Source: Bimuria novae-zelandiae CBS 107.79 (Eukaryota > Ascomycota > Dothideomycetes > Pleosporales > Didymosphaeriaceae). Taken from it: DNA of 64,000 nucleotides. Positions 44,407 to 56,351 of this stretch are shown here, in pieces. The notes below the pieces were generated by a model. That model was given only the letters and a program-made list of their open reading frames with translations. It was not told the origin of the DNA and made no database searches. Location: contig ML976773.1 in NCBI GenBank assembly GCA_010015655.1, positions 116,468 through 180,467 on the forward strand. The letters are read 5' to 3'. The translations under genes were made by a program, and so were the position numbers. Numbering within the stretch: position 1 is the stretch's first letter; each line of letters opens with the position of its first letter.

Positions 44407-45208
44407 ATGAGCGCACCCGCATTCCGGATCTGGACGGAGCAGCTCCTGTTGCGGGGAGCTCTGTCGCGGTCTTCCGCTGCCGGCCGACCCAAAACACGCA
44501 TTCACACCTTCTCCTCGCTCCCACGAGGCGCGCCGCGTGCAGCATTCCACCAGAATTCTCTCGGGCTTCTGCGCAATGAGCGCACAACCGTGGCTGCCCG
44601 CTTCCGATGTCTGCGGTTCAAGAGCGACAAACCGCCACACAGTCCCAATCCCACGCCTCACCTAGGCAGCCCACCGCCTGCTCCATCACTCTCGCAGCGG
44701 CTGAAGAGGCTCTCGAAGGAGTACGGATGGCTAGCAGTGGGAGTGTACTTTGGACTCTCCGTCCTGGACTTCCCCTTCTGCTTCTTGGCCGTGCGCATGC
44801 TGGGTACTGATCGCGTGGGCCATTACGAACACGTGGTTGTCGAGGGCATCAAGTCCCTGATACGGATACCGTTTCCCGATCTGTTCAAGGGTTCAGACGC
44901 CCTGGAGGGTCCCATTGCGGAGGAGATCAGAGAGGCCGCTGCGAGGGAAGAGGCACTCGGACACGATGGGGCCAGAGTGGTGGGGCACGACGGTGGTGCT
45001 GAAGCATGTATGAGACCTGTCAGCCCGAACAAGTTCTGGAAAACACACTAACACGTTCGCAGCGCTCTGGACCCAGCTCGCCATAGCCTATGCTGTCCAC
45101 AAGTCGCTCATCTTCTTCCGCATTCCGCTGACCGCTGCCGTCCTTCCCAAAGTCGCAAAAACACTCAGAAAGTGGGGATGGAATGTTGGCAGGGCAAAAC
45201 CGACGTGA
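44407..45208 (+). CDS. DUF1279/FAM210-like mitochondrial membrane protein
   Basis: Exons 44407-45007 and 45063-45208 (55-nt intron, GTATGA...TTCGCAG, with a CTAACAC branch site) give 248 residues. The first 90 residues are Arg/Ser-rich without acids, as in a mitochondrial presequence. The DUF1279 domain follows: LSQRLKRLSKEYGWLAVGVY, a hydrophobic FGLSVLDFPFCFLAVRMLG segment, and after the splice WTQLAIAYAVHKSLIFFRIP, then TLRKWGWNVGR. Relatives are yeast Nat2 and human FAM210A/B, found in mitochondria; their molecular role is not well defined. The ATG at 44407 is the first in frame. The acidic, Ala-rich insert (IREAAAREEALGHDGA) before the intron is longer than I would expect. Confidence 0.85.
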
Positions 45209-48200
45209 CCTCTGATACACATACCGCCATGTCTACCCACAGACCAGATCTTCTACCGATTGTTCATCCCATGTATCAGTACTAGACTTTCGCACAGTGG
45301 GCTCCACACGTGCGATGTAAGATTATGTAAGATAGATGTTCGATTCTACCGGGGTCTCATTTAGCATGGCGTGTACTTTTTCCGGCGAGACCTTTGAGAA
45401 ATTGACTCACTGTCCTTAACCAGAGTGCTCCTTCGCACCAAGTCTCCCCCATTTTCTTCACTCCGCACACCGGAACCAATCATGTTCTTTTCTTCAGAGC
45501 GGTGTACCAAGAACGTGGGGCCCTTCTTTTCGAGATGACCGTCGGAAAGCAACCTGGATGCCGGGCCTCGCTTATCGTATGGTCGAACATTCCACTAGCG
45601 TCGCGCGTAGCTTGTGAACTACGAAAGGTTCACCATACTTTTTGGAAACCCAAAACCGAACTTTGCACTACGAATAGTACTCTAGTACCACGTCGAATGT
45701 TGGGCTCCAGAGCCGCAACACCATGCCCAACGCCCTCACGGAGGGAGGGCTTTACGACCACCAACTGCACTACGCCATTAGCAAGACAACTACCTACCCT
45801 TTGTACCAAATGTCTGGATCGTACCAATCCGGATAATGCCGTTAACAGCGTAAACAATCACTGTGTCATATTTCCTTCATCCGAGGACACCTTGCGCTTC
45901 TGGCGCTTTGTACGAGGTAGTCGTCCGTGTGTAATAGGACGAACATGCAAAGCGTCTTTTAACTCTGTTACAACACAGCAAATGCCAAGTTGCTGCCCAA
46001 CATCTCTTTCCCCGTTCTCAAAAGGTTGAGCGTGTGGATCTCACACAAGTCGGAATGCGGCTGCGACATAGTGCCGCAATGGTGGGAAACATCCCCGACG
46101 AATAACCAGACGTGTTCGCCTACGTCCGAAAGGCACTACGCTGATAGTGCATTCTTTATTCCACGGTCTTCGTAGCAGTTACCTACCGACGGCAGGACTC
46201 GCTCGCGGCTAACCTACCCATCACCGTTCAGAAAAGTCCCCTGAGCCGAACTCTCCACTTTGCACCCCCCCCCCCCCCCCCCCCCCCCCCCCAAAAAAAA
46301 CCCCCCCCCCCCCCCCCCCCCCCCCTCCCCCCCCCCCCCCCCCCCCAGCTCTATACAACCTTGTGTGTTGGGTTCGGATAGATCTGCCCACGACCTCGCA
46401 CTCGATAGCTGTCAAAATTAGGTTTCCGCCGGCGCTGCAGGTCGTCTGCGCCAAAGTCCTCTACCGTGCCTCGGGCCTTATCCGGAGCCAGCGCAAAAGG
46501 CAACGTAACTAGCTCGGTTGACCAAGTCGTAGTGCAGCCCTATTGATATCACTTCGGCACACACTAGGCAGCCGCTCCGACATCAAGATGTAGAGCCGGG
46601 CTAAAGTATATTATCCATTGTACTGCGGGAAGTAAGCGTAACGTGTATATTGTAAAATTGTAGACTGGGGATTGGACAGAATCTTATCCGCTCATGCCGC
46701 GGGTGCATGGGACGGTGTAGACGGCTGACCGGCTTGTTAGGTGGACCACGACCGGTACGGCGGGTTAGGCGATTGCCTAGTCTAAGGGGCATAAGAAGGT
46801 TTTATAGAGGGCCGCCGGTGGGGAGAGTATCGTACGATTGCGCGTCATGGTTAAAGCGTAGGGGGGGAAGGGAAAAGTCGGTGTAGTGTTAATCTCCACG
46901 GACAGGTGGGGAAGCGGTGTGGGAGAGACCGAAGACGAACCCTGGTGCGTGTGAGGTGTCTACCGGGGAGTGCGAAGGAAGAGCGCTTTCTACGGCTAGC
47001 GCTGGCGAGGGTGGTTGTATTACCTACCCATGCGATACGAATGAGTCAACGATGTTTTGTCTGTTGCTGGATCTGTCGACGAGAAGACGAGCATGTTCGC
47101 CGCCCTTTGCCGTACAAGTTTGACTGTATAGGAGTCTGGAAGTGATCTAGCTATCACACCGCGGACACAAGAAGGCCTTCTGGGTATATGCTTGGTCCAT
47201 CCATAACGCCGTTGGCTGACTATCCTTACGACATCACTTACCGCTCGCGGAACAGAATGGGCCTGCACATTGACGTGTGTGGTGATCGGATTAAGCGGTG
47301 TATCAAAGTTGAGACTGGTGATACTGTCAAAACGCCGTCACCACACTAGGCATGATGCTATTCAGGCACTGGGTGCGCTCGTCAAGTGTTCAAACCGTGG
47401 GCACCGTATAGCATAGCGGAGACAGCCGCGGTACTCAATCGTCCCAGTCCCACCATGTGTTCCGTATGCACCTTAGATGGTAATAGGAGGCTCTCATAGC
47501 AACTTGGTATAACAGTACACGGTCCCGTCGCCTTTTTGCTGCAATACTACACGGGTCGTGTTCCCAATCTTGTGTGGAGGAAAGGAGTTACGAGTAGCAA
47601 GTGCAGGAAGGCGGTGTTGACCCTGCAGCTGTTATACCTGCAGCTATACTTGACAGATATAGTCATTCTGTTGACATAGGACGGCACGCAAATACGTGTT
47701 GTTGCCGTTGTCGGTCATAATAATAAAAATATGGCGCAGTCCGTAGGTATTCTGAAGAGGCTCGTCCATTCTACAAGCTGATCTAACAGTGAGTTATCCG
47801 AGAGTTCGTAGATTCGGGCTATGGAAGGCGAAATCGGCTTAGAGACTTCTCGTTTGTTGGAGAAAGAGACAAATAATTCATAGTGGGTTGCCCAAGGAAT
47901 CGTAACGTTTGCGTAACAGATCTTGAAGTATGGGGCTATACATAGTAGTTGGAGTGTCTAGGATGCAACTACTTGAGACTGCGTAGGTTACCACTCAGTT
48001 TCATCTCATACTTCGATTCTTTTCTTCAATTCCATTCTGCTTCAACATCAGTAGGTGCTGTTAAGCCCTCTAGTTGTTTAACCATAAGCCCTCCGCAGAC
48101 TTGAATGTGTCCAATAGCATCATTTTCCTAGCTTATCTCCAAGAGATAGAAATGCAGACTCCAGCCTTCGGAAAGAGACAACACTTGTTGCTGGGTTTGA

Positions 48201-49740
48201 TTTAGAATACGGCGAGATATGAAACGCGTTTTTGGGCGAATCAGACGAGTAGGACTGTGTATGGTATCAAGCACATGTCTGGTATTTTCCTTCACAATAA
48301 AGTGCCTCGTTTACTGCCATAAACAGCGAATGCCCTGAGAGGCGGGTACCAAAACCTTGAGCCCGGGGGGAACGAATTCTGCCCAGGTACATCAGCAGCC
48401 TCCCTGGGCTTCCACGCTGCGTAAACTCCGTGGGCGACTTGGCCATCTCACCGCAGTAACCTTTTTCGATTGGTAGAAGGACTTAGAGGTTCTCTCAGTG
48501 GCCTAAAGCGACATTCCGAGGTTTGCGATCGAGCTCGAAAGGTATTTTGATCCGTTTAATGCTAAGGCTTGTCACTATTCACGTAAAATGCCGAGTTCTT
48601 GAGGCCATAATCTCGTAGATGACCAATGCGTTGACTGAATGAGTGTGCTTCTGTCAAGGCGACGCAGTGGGCAAGAAAGGAATACCCCTGTAATGTCTGT
48701 ACGAGTCTCGCGGGCGAAGACTTCGCAGTGAGCCGATCCAAACAAACTGGATCCAAAGATCGTCCTTGCCGTGTTTTCCAACAGGTGGGGTAATTGAAGG
48801 CACATGTCCTGTCCAGAAGCGACTGTCAAGGTTTCAATGCTGGTCGTTGAAGACAATAAAACAAAAGCTCAAGCTACTCCAAGAGCACAACCAGCAAGCA
48901 TGAACTCAAGGTAGATAGATAAGACCATACCAATGCAAAGAACCAAAGCGCGAAAAAACAACCAGCGCCAGAACACAAGACCATAGTCGCTGAAGCCGTC
49001 GTGGGTTCGTTAGGCGCATAAGGCGAGTTGCATAGTGCAAGGCGGAAGCCACCATGGGTGAGATAGTCGTAATTTATAGTAAGATCCTTTCCCTCTACGC
49101 CGTGGTATTGAGAGATACTCTCCGTACACCTGCTGGGCCCATTTGATCGCGAAGAATGCTTTTACCCACGCCAACTGCATTATACCCCTGTGCAATCTTT
49201 CCACTACCCAACGGTTTTGGTTCTCAGGGCCGAGACAGACGCTTCGCTACAGCACGATATGTCCCTCTGCCTTTACCGACGCTCCATCGCATAGTGTGTT
49301 GCCGAGCCCTTTTGACGTTTGAGATATGTTGGGGTAACTGTCGAACGCAAGGCTTCCCACGGTAATTGATGACGAGAACGTGTGAGAGACGTCCATAGCT
49401 CCTATCCGTGTCTGAACGCGTCCCTTACGCCTAGCACTTCCGGGGATATGCCGTCGCCTCGTATCGCCAGTCCATGGGTGAGCTCCCAAATGTGCGGCAC
49501 ACTTGCCTATCCCGAGATATCTCTTTCGCTAGACACCCAGCCAGCCCTCAACACCTCACAACACTCGACCCCAACATCTCTATCGACCATTCCTCACGGT
49601 CTCGTCCCCCTACGCATCACAAATCAAATCAAAATCCGGAAAACTCTCATCCTTCCCAATATTCACACTCGCCACGCCCTTTTGAAAATCTTTCACCGTC
49701 GCGCTCTTCTGCGCATCCAAACATTTCCCTGTTTACCCTG
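45209..49740. other. 4.5-kb gene desert, no recognised gene
   Basis: All frames are broken. The longest, 175 codons at 45502-46029, is Cys/Ser/Arg-rich without similarity I recognise. Composition is ordinary, so it is not a RIP block. It contains the poly-C tract at 46264. Confidence 0.4.
46264..46346. repeat. Poly-C tract with an internal A8
   Basis: Runs of C are broken by AAAAAAAA at 46293-46300 and a single T at 46326. Such a long homopolymer is either a real simple repeat or an assembly or sequencing error; length is not reliable. Confidence 0.9.
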
Positions 49741-50148
49741 TTAGCCCTCCCTCTTCTCGCAACTCCTATCCCACATACCTCTCTGCGCATCACAATCCCC
49801 CACCTCCAACCTCTTCCCTTTCTTCCCCTTACTATTCGCCTTATCCTTACACTTCTGCGCCTGATTATCACAACTCCTCTGCGCCGCGGAGTCGAAATCC
49901 GGAAACGTATCCCCGTCCACGCTAAACGGACGCTCGCTGTCTCCACTCTGCGTAATCGGACTCGCCTCCGTGCCACCCAGCGTGCCCTGGAAAGATTGAA
50001 GATTCGCCGCCTGGCGGAAAAACAGCGTGTGCCGCGGGACGAGGTGCGTGAAGGAGTCGTTCGTGAGGAAAGGTGGGGACGGCGAACTCGCGACTCCCAC
50101 ACCCCCCCAGGCTGCACCTAGGAACAACCACAGCGAGAGCGGTAGCAT
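49741..50148 (-). CDS. Small secreted protein with conserved Cys pair motifs
   Basis: An intronless frame of 135 residues starting MLPLSLWLFLGAAWGGVGVA, a strong signal peptide with likely cleavage around residue 20-22. The mature part contains FSVDGDTFPDFDSAAQRSCD, then QKCKDKAN, and later VGDCDAQRG. This D-x-FPDFxSAAxxSCDxQ...CxDxAN...xVGDCDxQ pattern is one I associate with a family of secreted ascomycete proteins of unknown function. Its Cys content and size fit an extracellular or effector-like protein, but no role is shown. Lys-rich NSKGKKGKRLE lies between the Cys motifs. Confidence 0.72.
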   Translation of the reverse strand: MLPLSLWLFLGAAWGGVGVASSPSPPFLTNDSFTHLVPRHTLFFRQAANLQSFQGTLGGTEASPITQSGDSERPFSVDGDTFPDFDSAAQRSCDNQAQKCKDKANSKGKKGKRLEVGDCDAQRGMWDRSCEKREG

Positions 50149-51123
50149 CGCTTAAATTAACGTGTACAATTATTCCGACAGGATAGATTATTTCCGTCGC
50201 GCGTGTGGTGGAAGTGGTAGGTAAGGCGGTGAATTAGCTAAAGTCCAAACCCGTCCACCGGGGTGCCGGAGCGCGCATATATGTTAAGAGCGCTGCCCTG
50301 CATGAAGAATGATGGCCCATACCGGCGCTGAAGCGCGCGCCGTTTTGGGTGGGTGAGTGGGTTGGTCGCGCTGGGGCCATGGAGGGAGGTGAGACGGTGC
50401 TGAAACACGAGGGTGGGCGGCTCCGTGGTACGACGTCACCAGAGGATATTGGAAAATTGGAAGGCGTCCCGCTGCAACGGAGGGCGCTACGCCATGTGCG
50501 CTTTGAGAGGGTGGCTGTGAGCGTGTGGGACGGTGGCGTAGAATGGGTTGCCATGTACGCGGCGAGTGTATTTCATAGTTGTAGCCCACCAAGTCGTGGC
50601 TATCTTCGTTAGCGTCAGAGGTCGAAGTCGAATGCCATTACACAGTTGATTTGGAATACTTTTGATCTAGTCGCTTCCGACATCATTCTGACTATCTCTG
50701 TTCTCTCCATCTGTCCAGCAAAGGAATGACACGAACAACGTCGTCAATTACAAAGGATATAAAGCGTTGTCGCTTATGTACCCCCCAAGCCCCAAACCAA
50801 CCATGCAGCTAGGGTCATACCCGCTGATGCTCACAGTTTCAAGGAAAACATGAGACGAGAGAAGGATAGCACCACAGCGACGCCCGCAATGCAATGATGA
50901 AACAATGTCGCAACGATCCCACCATGCCCGTCCTGTAGTTCAAGTATGATAGACCCGCCAACATATTAAGAGGGTTGTCCATATACAAGCCCAGGACAGT
51001 CTTCAGATGACAAAACTGCGCTCGCGCAAATTTCGAAAATGGTCGTCCAAGTCGTCAAACAGCGCTAACCTAACGATGCGGATAGCGGCTGCGTATGTAC
51101 ACGTTTTGGGACCAATCATCCCA
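50149..51123. other. Intergenic stretch, no recognised gene
   Basis: Upstream region of the secreted-protein gene and 3' flank of the Mid2-like gene. Open frames are short and not protein-like. Confidence 0.45.
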
Positions 51124-51981
51124 CTAGAAGTTGGCAGCGGCGTTTGGTCGGCCGCCCGGGTTGTGGTACTGCTCGAGATTCGACTGGAAGGGGTTCGTGG
51201 TGCTCGACTTGTCGCCAAGAGCAGCACCGGTGCCGGCCATGAGGTCGGCGTCGTCCTCAGAGACGCGCTTCTTCTTGCCCCACATGCGCCAGCAGACGAT
51301 GGCGATGCCGCCGAGGAGGATGGCACCGCCTACACCGCCGATGACACCGCCGATGATGGCCTTCTTCTCGGAGCTAAGACCGCTTGATCCACCGCCATTA
51401 CCGGCTCCTACATTTGTGAGGGCGGTCTCGGTGACAGCTCCAGTCGTGTGTTCGACCGTTCTAGAGCCGACACTTGTTTGCTGGATAGTCTGGCCTTGGC
51501 TCACAAAGGTGACGACGGTGGTGGTGGCTGCGATTTCGGTCGAGACGAGTGGCCTGGTAGTCAAAGAAATTGAGGCGCTTGCACGGGTTCTCGAGGGCGC
51601 AGGCGCATCGGATGTGCTGGAAGCTGGCGGCGGCGGCGGCGACGGCGCTGATGAGTGCGTTGCTGGACTCGAAGGGGCACTCGTAGGTGTCGATACAGGC
51701 GCATCGGGCGTTGGCTCTGCGGAAGTAGTGGTTGGCGGAGGAGGCGTCGACGATGGCTTGTCTGGGGTTGATGAAGGCTCTGCTGCGGAAGTCGACTCTG
51801 TATCGGCGGTCGAGCTGGGTGCGGGCGCGGACGAACTGGCGCCGGTGCCCTCGGCCTGCCGCTTGACGCCGTGGTAGAGGTACGCGTTGATGCCGTCGAT
51901 GTTGAGGGCGTCCTCGACGCTGAAGGCCGTCGACACGGCGACGAGGGCCAGCAGTGCGAACAAGAGCCACGACGACCGCAT
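51124..51981 (-). CDS. Mid2/Wsc-like single-pass plasma-membrane stress sensor
   Basis: An intronless frame of 285 residues from MRSSWLLFALLALVAVSTAF, a signal peptide (a Met four codons upstream, at 51993, is the alternative). The ectodomain is a long Ser/Thr/Pro/Ala-rich stretch (about residues 45-180), expected to be heavily O-mannosylated. One transmembrane segment follows (AIIGGVIGGVGGAILLGGIA, ending in VCW), then a basic stop-transfer (RMWGKKKR). The short cytoplasmic tail has TTNPFQSNLEQYHNPGG. The layout matches fungal Mid2-type mechanosensors feeding the cell-wall integrity pathway through Rho1. No WSC cysteine domain is present, so Mid2-like fits better than Wsc. Confidence 0.75.
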   Translation of the reverse strand: MRSSWLLFALLALVAVSTAFSVEDALNIDGINAYLYHGVKRQAEGTGASSSAPAPSSTADTESTSAAEPSSTPDKPSSTPPPPTTTSAEPTPDAPVSTPTSAPSSPATHSSAPSPPPPPASSTSDAPAPSRTRASASISLTTRPLVSTEIAATTTVVTFVSQGQTIQQTSVGSRTVEHTTGAVTETALTNVGAGNGGGSSGLSSEKKAIIGGVIGGVGGAILLGGIAIVCWRMWGKKKRVSEDDADLMAGTGAALGDKSSTTNPFQSNLEQYHNPGGRPNAAANF

Positions 51982-52724
51982 TGTACTTAGCATGTTTGGC
52001 GGATCAAGGAAACGAAAGAGCGGGCGAGCGGGTGGAGCGAAGGGAGGCTATGTATATGCCGCAAGCCGGCGTGTTTCACGGAGGGTGTCTTGATTAAACA
52101 AGTAATAGTCAGTAGTAGTGTTGACGAACCGGCGTATCAGCGGGTTCCGGTGAAGGGCGAAAACGATGGTGCAGAAGCGAGTGCAGATGGTAGGAGCGAG
52201 CGAGTGTGCAGGACGAAGCGGCTGTGTGTGTGTTGTGCGGTCAGGTGGCAGATCCGGGAGCGCTGACTGAGGCGGCGAGGTAAACCCCATTCATTGATGC
52301 CAAATTTAGTCGCCTACATACGCAGGGCCTTCTGCCGCCCGTTTCGATGCATTCTAGAGCCCCAACACGCGCTGCGATAGCGCCCGGCCGCTGCAACACG
52401 AGCAGAGACTGCTGCAGCCCGCGCATCCAACGTGCGCGTGCCTTGCAGCCGTGCAAAGTTTTGCGTTCCGTCTTTTTGCTGGCCAGGCCGATTTTCCAGA
52501 CAACGCACCACGCGCCCCACCACTAAAAGGCGACCCTGGCTACTTTCAACTGCTGCCCGCCTACTCGCCAATCATCCGGACGGCAAGCGCACGCTGCGTC
52601 ATACCTTCCCAAAGAGTCAACTATCGTCACCAGCTTTTTCAACCTCTCAAGTGTGCAGCTGCAAGCACCACCAATACATAGTCTCCACCCTCTCCCATTC
52701 ACCCGGTCTGCAGGCACAAAAGTC
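51982..52724. other. Divergent promoter region between the Mid2-like and PQ-loop genes
   Basis: 743 bp between two oppositely oriented starts, with CT-rich strings near both. No motif is clear enough to name. Confidence 0.45.
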
Positions 52725-53807
52725 ATGAACGTGACTACCGTCGGCCAGGGCCCGTCGCTGACCGCCCACGAGGCGCTCTCGGGTGTCTTCGGCAGTATCT
52801 CGCTCGCATCGTGGATCTTCCTGCTAGTGAGTAATTCGTAGTAACAGCCTCGCATCGCATGTCGTGCAGACGCTTGCTGGGAACCTGCATGCAGGGCACC
52901 TCGAGCACGCGACATCAACACGCACACAAAACCAAACCAAACAGACTGCATACTAAGAAGCGTGCTGTAGGTCCCCCAGCTCATAGAAAACTACCGCCAG
53001 TCCTCCGCCGACGGCATCTCCCTCGCCTTCCTCACCGTCTGGTTCATCGGCGACGTAACCAACCTCGCCGGCGCGCTCTGGGCCCAGCTCGTCCCCACCG
53101 TCATCGCCCTCGCCATCTACTTCTGCTTCGCAGACTTAATCCTCATCACGCAATGCGTATACTACAATGTCAAGAACGCGCGCAAAGCCCGCAAACCCTC
53201 TACCCGCAGCGAAGACAGCGTAGAGCAGCCCCTCCTCGGCCGCCGCGATAGCTCCAACGTCGGACTCCCCGGAAGCCACACGCGTCGCCGGAGCAGCGGC
53301 GGCGCGAGCGTCCGGCGCAGACGCGCAAGCAGCTTGCCCAGCCTCGTTGAGAACGAAGCCGACAAGAGGGCCTGGCTCAAGAACGCGCTGAGTATCTTCG
53401 GTGTGTGTGCGGTTGGTGCTGCGGGCTGGGCTCTTGCCTGGCGGACGGGCGTGTGGGTGCCCACGCCCGACGACGGCGGAGCTGCTGATGCGGAGACGCC
53501 CTTCGGCGCGTCTATCCTGGGCTACGCCAGCGCGATATGCTATCTCGGCGCGCGCATCCCGCAGATTATTAAGAACCAGAAGGACCGCTCGTGCGAGGGG
53601 CTGTCGCTGCTCTTCTTCATCCTCTCGCTGTTGGGCAATGCTACGTATGGTGCGGGCATCTTGTTCCACTCGCTGGAGAAGGAGTACTTCCTTACCAACC
53701 TTCCCTGGCTGATCGGCTCCCTCGGGACTATCATCGAGGATGTCATTATTTTCATCCAGTTCCGCGTTTTCGGGAGCGGAGAGACGACGTCCGCTGTCGA
53801 TGCGTGA
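52725..53807 (+). CDS. PQ-loop vacuolar amino-acid transporter (Ypq/Rtc2-like)
   Basis: Exons 52725-52826 and 52971-53807 are joined by a 144-nt intron (GTGAGT, branch TACTAAG near 52951, acceptor CTGTAG), giving 312 residues. Two PQ-loop motifs are seen. The first, directly after the splice, is VPQLIENYRQSSADGIS; the second is RIPQIIKNQKDRSCEGLS. About seven hydrophobic segments are predicted, with a Ser/Arg-rich loop (residues 100-150) between the two halves. This is the family of yeast Ypq1-3 and human PQLC2, which export cationic amino acids from vacuoles or lysosomes; the proline in each PQ motif acts as a hinge. The start follows from the short N-terminus ahead of the first helix. Confidence 0.88.
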
Positions 53808-54173
53808 TACACGATCTACTATGATACTCGGACGAAACGAACAGGGACCCAACACGAATATCGTAGGGAAGATGGTCTAACACAAAAGTGCTTTTCCGGC
53901 GTTAAACGAGCATTTCTCTACATGCGGTGCCTTCGGCCGTCTTTGATACCCAGCGCCCTGCGCGGATCAAGCATTGTTATTTATTATTAGGGTATGGCTA
54001 CTTTAGCGCGCCTGTACGATTCATGTAGATATGGAGAAAGTATATGACATTCTATATACAAGAACCCACTCCGCCACCCATTGACGAGATACAGATAACT
54101 CTGGTATTCGCACACAACCAACGCATCCTTCACCCTACATCTCTTCCAAGTCTTTGACGTGGGACCCGCTCGC
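53808..54173. other. Convergent intergenic region
   Basis: Shared 3' flank of the PQ-loop and asparagine synthetase genes; no coding signal. Confidence 0.5.
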
Positions 54174-56230
54174 TCACTGCGCACCCTCATACTTCTTCGC
54201 GTGCACCGCAATAGCCCTCCCACTCGGATCCGTCTGCTTACTCCACGTCGGCGTCCACCGCATCACCGTGCTCGCGCAATAGCTCGGAAAATGCTCGTCA
54301 AACATCATCCTATACCAATACGCCTCCTTGCTATCCGGCACATCGCTTCCCCACTCCGCCTTCGAGTTCTTCATCATCTCATCTGTAACCTTCCTCTCAG
54401 CCTCGTCTTTCAAGCAATCAATCCAGCCGTACCCCACGCCATCGCTAAACTGTTCTTTCTGGCGCCACAGAATCTTCTCAGGCAGGTACGCAGGCGTGTC
54501 AGGCTCATCGGAGGTGTCGAACGCCTTGCGCAAGATGTACTTCTCGATGCGACCGGGGACGATCATTTTCTCAGCGGGATCGATGTTCATGGCGACGTTG
54601 AGGAACTGCTTGTCGAGGAAGGGCACACGGGCTTCTACGCCCCACGCGGAGGTGCTCTTATTCGCACGCAGACAGTCGGCCAAGTGGAGGTTCTCGATGC
54701 GCCGGATAGTTTCCCGGTGCAGGGCCGCCTTGTCAGGCGCATTGTGGAAGTAAAGATAGCCGCCGAAGATCTCGTCTGAGCCCTCGCCCGAGAGCACCAT
54801 TTTCACGCCCATGGCTTTGATCTTGCGGGAGAGCAGGAACATGGGGGTAGACGCGCGGATGGTGGTCACGTCGAAGGTTTCGAGGTGGAAGATGACGTCG
54901 GAGAGGGCGTCGAGGCCTTCTTCGAGGGTGAAGGTGAAGGTGTGGTGGCGCGTGCCGAGGAAGTTTGCGACTTCCTGGGCGGCGATGCCGTCGGGGGAGC
55001 CGGGGAGGCCGATGGAGAAGGAGTTGAGTTCGGGGAGCATTTGTACGGTTGCGAGCTCGTTGGTGTCATCGATACCGACGAGGCCGCCGGGCGCGTGGCC
55101 GTCGATTGCGTATCCGTTGATGGTGCCGTTCTTGGCCTTCTGCTCGGCGGCACGATTCCGTGCGGCGTCGTTGAGGCGCTGGGTTTCGCGCTGGGCGATG
55201 GAGGCGACGAGACTGGAGTCTAGACCGCCGGATAGAAGCACGCCGTATGGCACCTCAGCCATCAACCGCTTACGCACTGAGTTCTCCAGTGTTGTTCGTA
55301 GCTCCTTGTAGTCTACAGGCTTCGTGGGAATGTTGTTGGGCTCGGCAAGCCACTTGGGGTCGTAGTACCGCGTGAGCTTGTCTGTCTTCGAATCGTAGAC
55401 ATGGCCCGGAGGGAACGAGATGACATCGTCGCAGACGGGATGTAAGCACTTCAGCTCGGAAGCGAAGAAGACGGCACCGGGTGTCTTGCTCGATCGTCCC
55501 ATGTAGAATGTGGTGATACCGATAGGGTCTCGCGCCGCGATGATTCGGTCCTGCGTCTTGTCATGGAGAACCCATGAGAACATGCCGTCGAGCATCCGGG
55601 GAGCATCGACATCGTGTTCGAGATACTGTGCCAGATTAGATTGCCTGCTCGCGTGCTTTGTGTAGTGGGTTTCTCACCAGCGGAATGATGACCTCGCAAT
55701 CGGAATGTGTCTTGAAGTTGTATGCGTTCTTGAGGCCCTTGCGGAGGATGCGGTGGTTGTAGATCTCGCCGTTGACCGCAAGAGAGACGGTCTGCTCATC
55801 GTTGACCAGTGGCTGTGCGCCCGTGTCTATGCGGTGTAAGTTCCCCACCTTCATGTGCGCGTGCGATCCACATACCAACACCGACGATACTGAGACGCTC
55901 GTGGACGAGAACTACACATTGTCAAATCGCGATTCAGGGCGCATTGAGGGCCTATGGCGTACTTGTATCGTTCGCGATCCAGTTGCCACTCCAATCCGGT
56001 CCTCGATGCCGCACGCTGTCGCAAATGAGTCAATGGCCTTGCACGGTAATTTTTGGGTGGCAAACTCACGCCTTGCCCATTTTCAGGGCCGTGGGCTTGA
56101 ATTGCTGCACATCAGGGTGCCTGCTCTGACGTTAGAGTCACTTATCAGGTATGGCAGCGACCTCGGAGGGGCAATCAAGAATGGCAATAATATCCACAAC
56201 ATACTTGTAGCAAGCAAATATACCACACAT
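54174..56230 (-). CDS. asn2: Glutamine-dependent asparagine synthetase
   Basis: Six exons give 588 residues, the normal length: 56230-56205, 56120-56070, 56015-55963, 55911-55876, 55826-55678 and 55625-54174. The protein starts MCGIFACYK, so Cys2 is available as the class II glutamine amidotransferase nucleophile. [27 protein letters not shown] and VNGEIYNH follow in the glutaminase domain. The synthetase domain has the ATP-pyrophosphatase motif SGGLDSS near residue 237, and [14 protein letters not shown]. Reaction: aspartate + glutamine + ATP to asparagine + glutamate + AMP + PPi. The four N-terminal splice joins each restore the family sequence exactly in frame. Gcn4-type sites upstream suggest general amino-acid control. 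Confidence 0.96.
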
Positions 56231-56344
56231 CTTAGCGGTAGTGAGCAGGAGGAGGTCAATGAAGGGAGGAGCGAAGCAGAAGAAGGGGTGGCTCGTTTAT
56301 GTAGAGGTATGGCCGAACTGTTCCTGGGCTCAAAGAAATTCCAC

Positions 56345-56351
56345 TGAGTCA
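56345..56351. promoter_or_regulatory. Gcn4/CpcA-type site (TGAGTCA) upstream of asn2
   Basis: TGAGTCA lies 115 bp before the asn2 start codon. A second copy is at 56726-56732, and a third sits in intron 2 (56026-56032). TGA(C/G)TCA is the binding site of the Gcn4/CpcA bZIP activator, which controls amino-acid biosynthesis genes in fungi. Binding is inferred from sequence and gene function. Confidence 0.55.

Noticed and set aside
45502..46029. 175-codon plus-strand frame in the gene desert
   Set aside because: No family resemblance, no clear start context, and a similar frame on the other strand; open by chance is more likely.
46221..46454. 77-codon minus-strand frame rich in Gly
   Set aside because: It is simply the poly-C tract read in reverse.
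51131..51877. 248-codon plus-strand frame
   Set aside because: It is the antisense shadow of the Ser/Thr/Ala-rich ectodomain of the Mid2-like gene.
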